A stretch of 64,000 bases of DNA from Symsagittifera roscoffensis (GCF_963678635.1 NC_087064.1:15675802-15739801); one strand, 5' to 3'. Positions 31,744-44,944 are shown, counted from the stretch's first letter. Program-made: numbers and translations. The notes: generated by a model not told the origin, from the letters alone.

Positions 31744-34070
31744 GTAGGTTAATGTCCATAAAAAAAGTCATCAAACCGCGTTTTAAAAGCAGAAAGAATT
31801 TGCGACCTTTCAATATTACAAGAATCCTCAATTTAAATGTATATGACACGTATGCCAGTTATTTTAATCACCAATAAAAACACTAAGTCCCTACAGAGCC
31901 TACTCGTGATGGAACCTGGGGGGACATATTGTGTAAGAAATTGGGAAATCAATATAAAAACAAGAATGCTCAGAATGTTCCGACTGTAGCAACAAATGTT
32001 TTAATGTCTATGGAGTAGTGTTCACTTTAACATAAATATTGATGAATTTTTCAAAAAAAAATGAAAATTTCAAAAAAATTTTTTTGCTCAGATTTTTTTG
32101 AAAATCATCCCCGCACACGCTATGCTATGTAAACTAATAGATATTACAGAACCATATATTTAGTTTTTTTGCGAGTTATCAAAGAGAACAAATAGCGAGC
32201 CTCGTTTCAATTTGAAACGAGTTCTTTGACTAGATAATAGCAGGTTATATCGCTCGTTAATTGTCCCAAATTGGCCAAATGGGCAATGATTAAACCCCCA
32301 TAACTTAACAAAAATGATCAGAAATGAAATATTTTATAAAAAATTGAGCTCAGGACAACCATAATTTTCTAATATTATAAAAAATCTCGTCAAAAAGGCC
32401 ATGTAAAAATTCGAAGTTGGTATCTTCGAAAGTCGAAACAATAAGGTGTCTAAGCACACACCCATATACATCCGCATTGAAGTTTCTCTAATTTTTATCT
32501 ATGTTTCTGGCGATTATTTGTTCATGGCGTAGAAATAATCAAAATTATTGGCGTTTTTTTGCTTGTCTCTATAAAATTCAAAAACAAAAAATTAAAATCG
32601 AAAATAGGTTATAATTATACCATTTTTCTAAACAAAAAATCCATTATAATCGATTATAATTGTTAATAATAACTTAAGATCCGTTTCGTTTCTAGAATAA
32701 GTCAATAATGTTCAAGTAGTTTCAGAATTCAAAAAAAATTTGTAAAGCAGGTGTTGAGCTTTTTGAAGTAAAAATTAAATTGCTAAGAAAAAAGTTATTT
32801 TTTTTTCTATTTTTTATCTTCATATTTTCTTTTTGTTCTTTTTAATTTCTTATTTTTGGTGCCCGTTTTTTAATTTCCTCGACTTAAGTCCCTCCTTTGA
32901 AAATGAATCTCAAAAACTCGACCTGAAAATTGCAAGTTTTTAACAAAAAAAAGCGTAAAATCGACACTTTTGGCGTAGAAAATTGTTGATTTTTTTAAAC
33001 AGCGCTCCCACGCCCTTACCGCCTATTTTTTCTGTTACTAGTGGGAAACCGGGGTGGGGGTGAGTAAATTTGGGAAAAATTTAACTTCAAAATTTGTTCA
33101 AATTCTTGATTTTTTTACTGATGATTTTTCGTTAATTCATGTTTGCATGCAGTGATCCTTTTTTGTTGCTCTTGATTCAGAACTACTTATCAATGCCTCA
33201 AATTATTGTTTTAAATTGTTTTGGATCTAAAAATCTTTTTCCAACCTAAAATCGTTTCGTGTAAAACTGATTTTTCGATCATTTTTTAAATTATTCATGA
33301 TCGCAATGCTTTAAAGTTATTCAAAAACTCTTCAAGGATTGACAAAAACTGCAAAGATTGCTGTGCCTGGATTTTCATTTAATTTATAGTTTCATATTTT
33401 TAGTGAGTCATATTTTAAAAAAGATTTTTTGGGGATTCTATGGTGGCAACAATAGGTTTCATGGCGGTTATATGGCAAAAAATAATAATAAAAAAAGATT
33501 TTCTTGAGGTTGGATATGGATACAAAAATAGGTTTTGTGAGGAACGATCGTAAGAATGATCGGAAGAGATTAAACACTTTTCTCGCTCTGCTAGTGACAC
33601 AATATTGTTTACAATGGCAACATTTTTTGCAAGATTTTCTCAAAATAATCTATACTTATCCAAGAAACTTCGGGGCGGGCACTTATCACCAGATCATTCA
33701 GACTAGTCATCGCTACCATGATCTCTTTGCGCTCCAGCCTATCGCTTCAGTTGGATTAAATGCCTGCTATACTTCAAACTTTTTCTTCGACACACTTCAA
33801 GTCACCCGCTAAACTTTACCAATAAAATTCCGCATCTTGAAGACACACTCAGGAAGTACAATTCCGTTGGCCAATGCTTCAGCGTCTACAATAGAATCAT
33901 CAGAAAGTTGCCTTAACGTCAAAAAGGGAAAAAAACGGCAGAAATTTCAACCAAGTTACCATGAAACTATAAATAAAAGTATTTTCATGTCATTCGCCGG
34001 AGCTTCTAACCCCAATAAACTATGCCACTTCAAACGGTGTATCATCCCTATGTTTTGTCTGTGTTTTTAG
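31744..34070 (+). other. lectin gene intron 2
   Basis: The 2327-bp intron ends GTGTTTTTAG. It holds an inverted fragment of the Helentron-like family (about 32230-32442) and a TAATCGATTATAAT palindrome at about 32645. Open frames at 33504-34070 show no motif. Confidence 0.8.
32230..32442 (-). repeat. Helentron-like 5' fragment, inverted, in lectin intron 2
   Basis: On the minus strand it reads TTTCGACTTTCGAAG at the 5' end, then TTATGGGGGTTTAA, then GGCCAATTTGGGACAATTAA followed by CGAGCGATAT. These are the landmarks of the units arrayed further right. The 3' hairpin is missing. Confidence 0.7.
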
Positions 34071-34311
34071 ATCTGATGGCTGGTATTGGCTGGCCTTCAG
34101 GGACTCTCAGCAAAACGGGGTGTGGGTTGACCAACTGACGGGAGAAGAAGTGACCTTGGCCAACTGGGCTGCAGGTGATCCATCGAACGACGAGAATGAA
34201 GCATGTCTAATCTACATATTGGATGACCGGTTCTTTGGTGGTTATCAGAACAAAATCACGGAAGATCCTTGCGGTTATTCCACTGTAAATGTACTCTGTT
34301 ATTTAGTATAA
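34071..34311 (+). CDS. secreted EGF/C-type-lectin protein, exon 3
   Basis: The exon completes the C-type lectin domain: SDGWYWLAFRDSQQNGVW, then NWAAGDPSNDENEACLIY and CGYSTVNVLC, ending at TAA 34309-34311. The family's sugar-contact tripeptide (EPN or QPD) is replaced by DPS within GDPSN, and the usual WND before the penultimate Cys is not present, so calcium-dependent sugar binding is uncertain. AATAAA is not obvious soon after the stop. The spliced protein would have 310 residues. Confidence 0.88.
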
Positions 34312-34617
34312 AATATTATTTGTAACAAATCATACATGTAGTCTCAAATATAATCTCATTATAGTGTTTGCGCTGAAAAAAGTCAAAAGCTTTTTCTAAC
34401 TTCTCATAGTTTTTGCGTATCATATTGACTGGTTTTATGCCAATTAAAAAACCACAACGTAAACGCTTAAATTTTTCATAGAATTATTATCGTACTAATT
34501 GACTTTTGAAATTTGGAGCCTTATTTTTGAGATAAAAACTCATAGCAAAATGTAATTTTTACTTTACTTTACTTAACTCAATTCTACTAAAAGCTACTAC
34601 CATCACGTTTTATATTT
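34312..34617. other. 3' flank of the lectin gene
   Basis: This is AT-rich non-coding DNA with no clear polyadenylation hexamer. Confidence 0.4.
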
Positions 34618-35108
34618 GTGCTCGGGGTGCGTTTTTTTTCTTCAGACAAATTTCGACTTTCTAACTAGCCGTTTTTGACAGAATTTTTTAATATCCTTCG
34701 AAAGCTTTTGTTATCCTGAGCTTAAATTTTAAAAGATATTTCACCTGTGATCTTTTTTCGGAAAGTTATGGGGGTTTAAAGATTGCCGTTTTAACCAATT
34801 TTGGACAATTAACGCGCGATATATTTAGCGCTATTAACGCGAAAGCGGAGAGTTAGTCCATCTTAGAAATCGTTCCAAATTGGTTGAAACAAGCTTATTT
34901 GCCATAATTGAAATATTACAAGGAGCGAAATCTATCCTTTTGTACTTTATATGGTGTGTGGGGGGGATGATTTTCATGAAAAACTTCAAATTAAAAAAAA
35001 ATCATTTTGTTTTATTACTTTTAATTTTGTAATGTAATTATTGCTCCATAAACCTTAAAAGACAGTCAAAACCTTCAGGCTCCGCCCTGATACGAGCAGT
35101 CTTGTTGT
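34618..35108 (+). mobile_element. Helentron-like unit, 5'-truncated
   Basis: It begins within the CTCGGGGTG landmark, has the central GCGCGATATATTTAGCGC element and ends CAGGCTCCGCCCTGATACGA then GCAGTCTTGTT. Confidence 0.7.
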
Positions 35109-35268
35109 TCCGACTTTCTTAACGAGTTAACTTTATCAAATTTGAGTCGCAATGATTGCGACATAGTTTTGTTACCTTGGTTATCATCGCTGGAATCTTC
35201 CATAGAGTTTGCTGGAACTATTACTCCCACTTAAGCAGGAGTTTCCTTACCACAGCGAAGAGTTTATT

Positions 35269-35798
35269 GTTCCGACTTTCGATACGAAAGTAACGGACTA
35301 TTTGTGTTCGGGGTGGGTTTTTTTTTCTTCAGACAAATTTCGACTTTTTAACTAGCCATTTTTGACAGATTTTTTTTATATCATTCGAAAACTATTACTG
35401 TCCTGAGCTTAAATTTGAAAAAATATTTTGCCTGTGATCATTTTTCATAAGGTTATGGGGGTTTAAAAATTACCATTTTGGCCAATTCGGGACAATTAAC
35501 GCGCGATATATTTCGCGCTATTAACGCGTAAGCGGAGAGTTAATCCGTCTTAGAAATCGTTCCAAATTGGTTGAAAGAAGCTTATTTGCCATAATTGTTT
35601 TGTTACAAGGAGCAAAATCTATCCTTTCTACTTTATATGGCTTGTGGGGGGATGAGTTTTATAAAAAAAAATAAAAAATAAAAAGAAAACTTTTTTTCTC
35701 TAAAAATTGAAATTATTTATGTTAATACTGCTCCATAAACCTTAAAAGGCAGTCGGAACATTCAGGGCTTCGCCCTGATACGAGCAGTCTTGTTCTAT
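35269..35798 (+). mobile_element. Helentron-like unit, full length
   Basis: The start is GTTCCGACTTTCGATACG. The inverted partner AGTCGGAAC stands before the 3' hairpin CAGGGCTTCGCCCTG, and the end is GCAGTCTTGTT. A central GCGCGATATATTTCGCGC forms a 6-bp stem. Confidence 0.8.
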
Positions 35799-36724
35799 AT
35801 ATGACGCATATTTATAGGATTTGAGCCAAAATTAGTCCAAAAAAGGTTTAACTTTCATGAGTAAAATAATAATGATTAAACTGTTTTGTTGATTTATCAT
35901 CGCGCCCACAGAAAAATCTTTTTCATATGTTAAAACCTATCAAATAAAGCGAAACGCCTAATTTTATTTTGTAAGCAAACCAGGTTAGTCTCAGTGATTT
36001 AGGAGAGCTTCAAAATATATCAGCATTAAATACGGGCAGCAAAAAAGAAACAGGCAACAATCAGTGAGCTTTAAGTGATTTGATATGGCTCCTGCTCTTT
36101 AAAATTTAGCAAGGAAACGTTTGAAGTGCAACAGAAAAAAGTGACCCGGCACTGGCTGTAAATTACACAAAACAGCTTGTATCCAGGATATACCCTGATG
36201 TTCCATCCGCCCTTCAAGGACTGACATATTTTTTAAAAGTATAATATAATAAACAAAAATTGATAAAATTTAATAAAATGAGTTTTTCGATTTTTGTAAA
36301 TTTTCTGCCGAAACATGCAATGCGCAAAGTGATGAACTTACTGTCCAGTAAAGTGTCAAAACACCAAGAGATTAAATTGCTGCCCTTAAATCAATTCCAG
36401 CATTTTTGAGCGGATTAAACAGTGGTTTACCCGTTAATAGCACAAACTATCTCGCGGTGTAATCTACCTAATTTAGGCAAAGCAAAGTGGCATTTGTTTG
36501 CACCGTACAATTTGTTTTATTTAATATCACTTCTTTGAAATTAGAAGTTCAGGCTGGCTTTTGTTTTTTGAGCCAATTTTTGCTTTTTAACACAACGCTT
36601 TAAAATCTTTTTTGACTTGAAATTTTTTGTTCTCTGGAGCTCAGTTATAAATAATTTGGTTCCTGCGAATCGCAGAGGAGCTATCAGTAGGCCTTAACAG
36701 TCCTGTTGAGGATAGTCTATTTGT

Positions 36725-37123
36725 AGTTGTGTGTTTTACCTGTGATAAACATATTTCATCTGTGATAATTTTTCATAAAGATATGAGAATTTAAAGGTTG
36801 CTATCTTGGCCAATTTGGTACAATTAACGCGCGATATATTTCGCGCTATTAACGCGAAAGCGGAGAGTTAATCCGTCTTAGAAGTCGTTCCAAATTGGTT
36901 GAAACAAGCTTATTTGTCATAATTGAAATATTACAAGGAGTAAAATCTATCCTTTTGCACTTTCTATGGTGTGTGGGGGATGATTTTTATGAAAAACTTC
37001 AAATTGAAGCGAAACATTTCATTTTGTTTTATTACATTTAATTTTTTAATGTTAATATTGCTCCATAAACCTTAAAAGGCAGTCGTATATTCAAAGCTCC
37101 GACCTGATACGAGCAATCTTGCT
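36725..37123 (+). mobile_element. Helentron-like unit, variant 5' part
   Basis: It shares the central GCGCGATATATTTCGCGC stem and the 3' end but has a different 5' sequence (TTTACCTGTGATAAACATAT). The inverted AGTCGGAAC is altered to AGTCGTATA. Confidence 0.65.
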
Positions 37124-37563
37124 TATGACTGACAAACGGTTTTTTACTACAAATTGAGTTGACGCATTGCCCTGACGTACGAGTGGTCATGTGTCATTTT
37201 ACTTGTTTCTATATTGTTTTGTGGTAACAACTCAGACATGCAAAAAGCATGGCACGTCTTCAACCAACTATCAGTAAATAGGTGTGCGTTCAATAAGACG
37301 TAGTAGAAAAAATTGAAGTAGCAGCAACCCGGATTTCATGTATAATTTGAGTAATTTGAAAAAAAATGCCTCGAAAAAAAGTATAAAAAATTACACAAAA
37401 TGACAGTAAAGTACACAAAATGACTCATCATCTAGAAACCACCAAATGCAAAAATCATTATCGGCAGAACCATTTTTAGGAAATGCAGCAGATACGAGAC
37501 ATATTATGTGGTCTAATAACTTTCAGAAAACAGTCAAGTTTTCAGCATTAAGTGTAAATTATT

Positions 37564-38083
37564 GTTACGACTTTCGATACGAAAGTAACGGAATATTTGT
37601 GCTCGGGGTGGGTTTTTTTCTTCAGACAAACTTCGACTTTTTAACTAGCCCTTTTCAAAATTTTTTGATATCCTTCGAAAGGTATTGTTGTCATGAGCTC
37701 AATATTGAAAAGATATTTCACTTGTGATTATTTTTTGTAAAATTATGGGGGTTTGAAGATTGCTACTTTGGCCAATTTTGGACAATTAACGAGCGATATA
37801 TTTCGCGCTATTAACGCGTAAGCGGAGAGTTAATCCGTCATAGAAATTGTTCCAAATTGGTTGAAAGAAGCTTGTTTGCCATAATTGTTTTGTTAGAAGG
37901 AGCAAAATCTATCCTTTTGTACTTTATATGGCTTGTGAGGGGATGAGGTTTATAAAAAAATAAAAAATAAAAAGAAAACTTTTTTTTTCTAAAAACTGAA
38001 ATTTTTCATGTTAATACTACTCCATAAACCTTGAAAGGCAGTCGGAACATTCAGGGCTTTGCCCTGATACGAGCAGTTTTGTT
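37564..38083 (+). mobile_element. Helentron-like unit, full length
   Basis: The start reads GTTACGACTTTCGATACG, one base off the others; the 3' hairpin is CAGGGCTTTGCCCTG. The central stem is intact. Confidence 0.78.
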
Positions 38084-39004
38084 CTATTTATGACACATAT
38101 TTATAGGATTTGAGCCAAAATTAGTCCAAAAAACGTTTAAATTTCATGAGTAAAATAATAATGATTAAACTGTTTTGTTGATTTATAATCGCGCCCACAG
38201 AAAAATCTTTTTCATATGTTAAAACCTACCAAATAAAGCAAAACGACTAATTTTTTTTTGTAAGCAAACCAGGTTAGTCTCAGTGATTTAGGAGAGCTTC
38301 AAAATATATCAGAAATAAATTCGGGCAGCAAAAAAGAAACAGGCAACAATCAGTGAGCTTTAAGTGATTTGATATGGCTCCTGCTCTTTAAAATTTAGCA
38401 AGGAAACGTTTGAAGTGCAACAGAAAAAAGTGACCCGGCACTGGCTGTAAATTACACAATACAGTTTGTATCCAGGATATACCCTTATGTTCCATCTTCT
38501 TTGAAATTAGAAGTTCAGGCTGGCTTTTGTTTATTGAGCCAATTTTTGCTTTTTAACACAGCGCTTTAAAATCTTCTTTGACTTGAATTTTTTTGTTCTC
38601 TGGAGCTCAGTTATAAATAATTTAGTTCCTGCGAATCGCAGAGGAGCTATCAGTAGGCCTGAACAGTCCTGTTGAGGATAGTCTATTTGTAGTTATGTGT
38701 TTTACCTGTGATAAATTTGTACAGAAATAGTTTAGGTTTTTGATTTTTAGTTTGATCTTTTTGAACATTTATCACGCAAAATTGCATTCTTATAAAAACA
38801 GGTAAGCGCCGGATTAAATAGTTCTAAATTGAATTGAGGCGATTAGTTTGGTCTTGCTATAAGAATTCGAGACGCTAGGTTCAACCCAGTGTATTTTTCA
38901 TAGAGTGTGGAGGATAGAATGACTTTTTAAGTTCGATATTTATATATTTAGCAACCAAAAAGATTTGAATTGGATTCCCTAAAGTGCAATCGGCAAATCA
39001 GGGT

Positions 39005-39047
39005 AGCAAATCAGGGCAAATCAGGGCAAATCAGGGCAAATCAGGAT
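39005..39047. repeat. CAAATCAGGG tandem repeat
   Basis: Four copies of the 10-base unit in a row. The matching module near 42885 has only one, so this is a local expansion. Confidence 0.85.
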
Positions 39048-39399
39048 ATATATACTAGCAGTCTTAATGTTCCCTTTTTTGAAAAACTTTGATAAATTAT
39101 GCTTGAGGTAATTTCTCAGTTCAGTCAATTTTTGGCGATTGAAATACTACTTTAAACCAAAAAAAAAATAGTGCATATCTGAGATATAATTTCCACAATT
39201 TGAAAAATACATGACCTTTCTTTTTCCATTTTTTGATATGCAACGTTCTGATTGTTTAAAGTTAAAAATTAGCCATGCTCAGGACTACATTAAGCGTACT
39301 CTGAGTAGTTTAATTCTTATTCTGAAAACCTAATGCGGCTTATTTGTTTCGGCTTTTGTAAGAAAAAGTAGCAAAAAATTTGAGCAAGGGGTGGGTTTT

Positions 39400-39886
39400 T
39401 TCAATCTTTTTTTCAAGCTAGGTGTGGGTTTTTTTCTTCAATCAGTCGACAAATTTCGACTTTTGAACTAAGCATTTGTGAAGAATTTTTTTTTCATCAA
39501 CCAAAAAGTTTTCTTGTTCTGAGCCCAATTTTGAAAACATATTTCATCTGTGATAATTTTTCATAAAGATATGAAAATGTAAAGGTTGCTATGTTGGCCA
39601 ATTTGGTACAATTAACGCGCGATATATTTCGCGCTATTAACGCGTAAGTGGAGAGTTAATCCGTCTTAGAAATTGTTCCAAATTGGTTGAAAGAAGCTTA
39701 TTTGCCATAATTGTTTTGTTACAAGGAACGAAATGTGTCTTTTTGTACTTTATATGGCGTGTGGGGGGATGATTTTCACAAAAAATTTCAAATTTTAGAA
39801 AATTTTTCGTTTTATTTTATTTCATTTAAATTTTTTATGCTTTTACTGCTGCTCCATGAACCTTAAAAGGCAGTCGGAACATTCAG
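39400..39886 (+). mobile_element. Helentron-like unit, 3'-truncated variant
   Basis: The central stem and AGTCGGAACATTCAG are present, but the sequence switches into the TTCTGCCGAAAC module just where the 3' hairpin should fold. Confidence 0.65.
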
Positions 39887-40334
39887 TAAATTTTCTGCCG
39901 AAACATGCAATGCGCAAAGTGATGAACTTACAGTCCAGTAAAGTGTCAAAACACCAAGAGATTAAATTGCTGCACTTAAATCAATTCCAGCATTTTTGAG
40001 CGGATTAAACAGTGGTTTACCCGTTAATAGCACAAATTATCTCGCGCTGTAATCTACCTAATTTAGCCAAAGCAAAGTGACAATTTTTTGCACCGTACAA
40101 TTTGTTTTATTTATTATCACTTCTTTGAAATTAGAAGTTCAGGCTGGCTTTTGTTTATTGAGCCAATTTTTGCTTTTTAACACAACGCTTGAAAATCTTT
40201 TTTGACTTGAAATTTTTTGTTCTCTGGAGCTCATTTATAAATAGTTTGGTTCCTGCGAATTGCAGAGGAGCTATCAGTAGGCCTTAACAGTCCTGTTGAG
40301 GATAGTCTATTTGTAGTTATGTGTTTTACCTGTG

Positions 40335-40713
40335 ATAAACATATTTCATCTGTGATATTGTTTCATAAAGATATGAGATTTTAAAGGTTGCTATGTTGGC
40401 CAATTTGGTACAATTAACGCGCGATAAATTTCGCGCTATTAACGCGAAAGCGGAGAGTTAATCCGTCTTAGAAGTCGTTCCAAATTGGTTGAAACAAGCT
40501 TATTTGTCATAATTGAAATATTACAAGGAGTAAAATCTATTCTCTTGTTTTTTTTCTATGGTGTGTGGGGTATGATTTTTATGAAAAACTTCAAATTGAA
40601 GCAAAACATTTCGTTTTGTTTTATTACATTTAATTTTTTAATGTTACTATTGCTCCATAAACCTTAAAAGGCATTCGTATATTCAAGGCTCCGCCCTGAT
40701 ACGAGCAGTCTTG
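40335..40713 (+). mobile_element. Helentron-like unit, variant 5' part
   Basis: It is nearly the same as 36725-37123, with GCGCGATAAATTTCGCGC in the centre and AAGGCTCCGCCCTGATACGA at the end. Confidence 0.65.
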
Positions 40714-41149
40714 CTTATGACTGACGAACGGTTTTCTACTACAAATTGAGTTGACGCATTGCCCTGACGTACGAGTGGTCATGTGTCATTCTACTTGTTT
40801 CTATTTTGTTTTGTGGTAACAACTCAGACATGCAAAAAGTATGGCGGGTCTTCAACCAACTATCAGTAAATAGGTGTGCGTTCAATAAGACGTAGTAGAA
40901 AAAATTGAAGTAGCAGCCCGGATATCATGTATAATTTGAGTAACTTTGAAAAAAATGCCTAAAAAAAGTTTAAAAAATTACACAAAATGACAGTAAAGTA
41001 CACAAAATGACTCATCACCTAGAAACCACCAAATGCAAAAATCATTATCGACAGAGCCATTTTTAGGAAATGCAGCAGATACGAGACATATTATGTGGTC
41101 TAATAATTTTCGAAAACAGTCAAAATTTCAGCATTAAGTTTAAATTATT

Positions 41150-41651
41150 GTTCCGACTTTCGATACGAAAGTAACGGAATATTTGCGCTCGGGGTGGGTT
41201 TTTTTCTTCAGACAAACTTCGACTTTTTAACTAGCCCTTTTCAAAATTTTTTGATATCCTTCGAAAGGTATTGTTGTCATGAGCTCAATATTGAAAAGAT
41301 ATTTCACTTGTGATTATTTTTTGTAAAATTATGGGGGTTTAAAGATTGCTACTTTGGCCAATTTGGGACAATTAACGCGCGATTTATTTCGCGCTATTAA
41401 CGCGTAAGCGGAGAGTTAATCCGTCTTAGAAATCGTTCCAAATAGGTTGAAAGAAGCTTGGTTGCCATAACTGTTTTGTTTTATATGGCTTGTACTTTAT
41501 ATGGCTTGTGGGGGGTTTATAAAAAAAATAAAAAATAAAAAGAAAACTTTTTTTTTCTAAAAATTGAAATTTTTTATGTTAATACTGCTCCATAAACCTT
41601 AAAAGGCAGTCGGAACATTCAGGGTTTTGCCTTGATACGAGCAGTTTTGTT
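41150..41651 (+). mobile_element. Helentron-like unit, full length
   Basis: Start and end landmarks are present. The 3' hairpin is weakened to CAGGGTTTTGCCTTG. A short deletion and duplication around TTATATGGCTTGTAC is seen near 41481-41510. Confidence 0.75.
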
Positions 41652-43255
41652 CTATTTATGACACATATTTATAGGATTTGAGCCAACATTAGTCCAAAAA
41701 AGGTTTAATTTTCATGAGTAAAATAATACTGATTAAACTGTTTTGTTGATTTATAATCGCGCCCACAGAAAAATCTTTTTCATATGTTAAAAACTACCAG
41801 ATAAAGCAAAACGCCTAATTTTTTTGTAAGCAAACCAGGTTAGTCTCAGTGATTTAGGAGAGCTTCAAAATATATCAGCATTAAATACGGGCAGCAAAAA
41901 AGAAACAGGCAACAATCAGTGAGCTTTAAGTGATTTGATATGGCTCCTGCTCTTTAAAATTTACCAAGGAAACGTTTGAAGTGCAACAGAAAAAAGTGAC
42001 CCGGCACTGGATGTAAATTACACAAAACAGTTTGTATCCAGGATATTCCCTGATGTTCCATCCGCCCTTCAAGGACTGACAAATTTTTTAAAAGTATAAT
42101 TTAATAAACAAAAATTGATAAAATTTAATAAATTGAGTTTTCGATTTTTGTAAATTTTCTGCCGAAACATGCAATGCGCAAAGTGATGAACTTACTGTCC
42201 TGTAAAGTGTCAAAACACCAAGACATTAAATTGCTGCCCTTAAATCAATTCCAGCATTTTTGAGCGGATTAAACAGTGGTTTACCCGTTAATAGCTCAAA
42301 ATATGTCGCGGTGTAATCTACCTATTTTAGCCAAAGCAAAGTGGCAATTTTTTGCGCCGTACAGTTTGTTTTATTTATTATCACTTCTTTGAAATTAGAA
42401 GTTCAGGCTGGCATTTGTTTATTGAGCCAATTTTCGCTTTTTAACACAACGCTTTAAAATCTTTTTAGACTTGAAATGTTTTGTTCTCTGGAGCTCAGTT
42501 ATAAATAATTTGGTTCCTGCGAATTGCAGAGGAGCTATCAGTAGGCCTTAACAGTCCTGTTGAGGATAGTCTTTTTGTAGTTATGTGTTTTACATGTGAT
42601 AAATTTGTACAGAAAGAGTTTAGGTTTTTGATTTCTAGTTTGATCTTTTTGAACATTTATCACGCAAAATTGCATTCTTATAAAAACGGGTAAGCGCCGG
42701 ATTTAATAGTTCTAAATTGAATGGAAGCGATTAGTTTGGTCTTGCTATAAGAATTCGAGACGCTAAGTTCAACCCAGTGTATTTTTCATAGAGTGTGGAG
42801 GATATAATGACTTTTTAAATTCGATATTTATACATTTAGCAACCAAAAAGGTTTGAATTGGATTCCCTAAAGTGCAATCGGCAAATCAGGGCTTGGCATT
42901 GATATACTAGCAGTCTTGTTGATCCCTTTTTTGAAAAACTTTGATAATTTATGCTTGAGGTAATTTCTCAGTTCAGTCAGTTTTTGGCGATTGAAATACT
43001 ACCTCAAACCAAAAAAAAATAGTGCATATCGAAGATATAATTTCCACAATTTGAAAAATGAATGACCTTTCTTTTTCCATTTTTAGTTATGCAACGTTCT
43101 GATTGCTGAAAGTTAAAAACTAGCCATGCTCAGGACTACTTTAAGCCTACTGTGAGCAGTTTAATTTTTATGCTGAAAACCTAATGCGGCTTATTTGTTT
43201 CGGCTTTCGTAAAAAAAATTAGCAAAAAATTTGAGCGAGCGGTAGGTTTTTTTCT

Positions 43256-43765
43256 TCAATCTTTTTTTCAAGCTAGGGGTGGGTTTTTTTCTTCAATCAG
43301 TCGACAAATTTCGACTTTTGAACTAAGCATTTGTGAAGATTTTTTTTTCATCAACCAAAAATTTTTCTTGTTCTGAGCCCAATTTTGAAAACATATTTCA
43401 TCTGTGATAATTTTTCAAAAAGATATGAGAATTTAAAGGTAGCTATGTTGGCCAATTTGGTACAATTAACGCGCGATATAATTCGCGCTATCAACGCGAA
43501 AGCGGAGAGTTAATCCGTCTTAAAAGTCGTTCCAAATTGGTTGAAACAAGCTTATTTGCCATAATTGGAATATTACAAGGAGTAAAATCTATCTTTTTGT
43601 ACTTTCTATGGTGTGTGGGTGATTTTTTTAAATGAAAAACTTCAAATTGAAACAAAACATTTCATTTTGTTTTATTACATTTAATTTTTAATGTTATTAT
43701 TGCTCCATAAACCTTAAAAGGCAGTCGTATATTCAAGGCTCCGCCCTGATACGAGCAGTCTTGCT
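43256..43765 (+). mobile_element. Helentron-like unit, variant 5' part
   Basis: It carries TCAATCAGTCGACAAATTTC in the 5' part, the central stem as GCGCGATATAATTCGCGC, and the 3' hairpin end. Confidence 0.65.
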
Positions 43766-44211
43766 TATGACTGACGAACGGTTTTCTACTACAAATTGAG
43801 TTGACGCTGTGCCCTGACGTACGAGCGGTCATGTGTCATTTAAATTGTTTCTATATTGTTTTGTGGTAACAACTCAGACATGCAAAAGAATGGCACGTCT
43901 TCAACCAACTATCAGTAAATAGGTGTGCGTTCAAAAAGACGTAGTAGAAAAAATTGAAGTAGCAGCAACCCAGATATCATGTATAATTTGAGTAACTTTG
44001 AAAAAAATGCCTCAAAAAAAGTTTAAAAAATTACACAAAATGACAGTAAAGTACACAAAATGACTCATCACCTAGAAACCTAGAAACCACCAAATGCAAA
44101 AATCATTATCGACAGAGCCATTTTTAGGAAATGCAGCAGATATGAGACATATTATGTGGTCTAATAATTTTCAGAAAACAGTCAAGTTTTCAGCATTAAG
44201 TGTAAATTATT

Positions 44212-44733
44212 GTTCCGACTTTCGATACGAAAGTAACGGAATATTTGTGCTCGGGGTGGGTTTTTTCTTCAGACAAATTTCGACTTTTTAACTAGCTCTT
44301 TTCGAAATTGTTTGATATCCTTCGAAAGGTATTGTTGTCATGAGCTCAATATTGAAAAAATTTTTCACTTGTGATTATTTTTTGTAAATTTATGGGGGTT
44401 TGAAGATTGCCATTTTGGCCAATTTAAGACAATTAACGCGCGATATATTTCGCGTTATTAACGCGTAAGCGGAGAGTTAATCCGTCTTAGAAATCGTTCC
44501 AAATTGGCTGAAACAAGCTTATTTGCCATTATTGAATTTTTATAAGGAGCAAAATCTATCCTTTTGTTTTTTATATGGTGTGTTGGGTGATGATTTTCAT
44601 AAAAAATTTCAAATTTTAGGAAAAAAATGTTCATTTTGTTTGATTACATTTTTTTTAATGTTATTATTACTCCATAAACTTTAAACGGCAGTCCGAACAT
44701 TCAGGGCTCCACCCTGATACGAGCAGTCTTGTT
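44212..44733 (+). mobile_element. Helentron-like unit A, left edge of the 6.3-kb duplication
   Basis: This unit ends CAGGGCTCCACCCTGATACG then AGCAGTCTTGTTGTTTTTAG. Its 3' half, from about 44418 rightward, is identical to the 3' half of the chimeric unit at 50505-51033, except for one base in CCGTCTTAG versus CCGTCATAG. Confidence 0.8.
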
Positions 44734-44944
44734 GTTTTTAGGTAAACTTTCGAAAAGCTTGAATTCATTTTTCCAATAACATTGCAATATTGATGATATT
44801 AACGCAAAAAGCTCACAGTAAGGGCTGTTGAAAGAGCATTTCAGCTCATCGCCCACTACTCTGGAAAGATAAAAAGAGAACAAGTAGAAAACTAGGCTCC
44901 TATTCAAAACAAAATTCGTAAAATACTCATTATCATTAATGTAA

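Larger units (their letters stand above)
34600..44733 (+). repeat. head-to-tail array of Helentron-like units and shared modules
   Basis: Full-length starts (TTCCGACTTTCGATACGAAA) lie at 35269, 37564, 41150 and 44212. Between them the same modules recur in order: a module beginning near CGCGCCCACAGAAAAATC (35905, 38192, 41758), one beginning TTCTGCCGAAACATGC (36306, 39893, 42157), a W module with TTTAGGTTTTTGATTTTTAG-like sequence (38730, 42615), and one beginning TGACTGACRAACGG (37127, 40719, 43770). Spacing between starts is about 2.3, 3.6 and 3.1 kb. No transposase or helicase frame is visible. The pattern fits repeated insertion of one non-autonomous family or tandem duplication. Confidence 0.75.

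Noticed and set aside
33504-34070. Plus frames of 102 and 77 codons before lectin exon 3
   Set aside because: They lie within intron 2. Exons 2 and 3 join in phase to a continuous C-type lectin domain without them.
39005-39047. CRISPR-like array of short repeats
   Set aside because: The units are contiguous with no spacers and the genome is eukaryotic; it is a simple tandem repeat.
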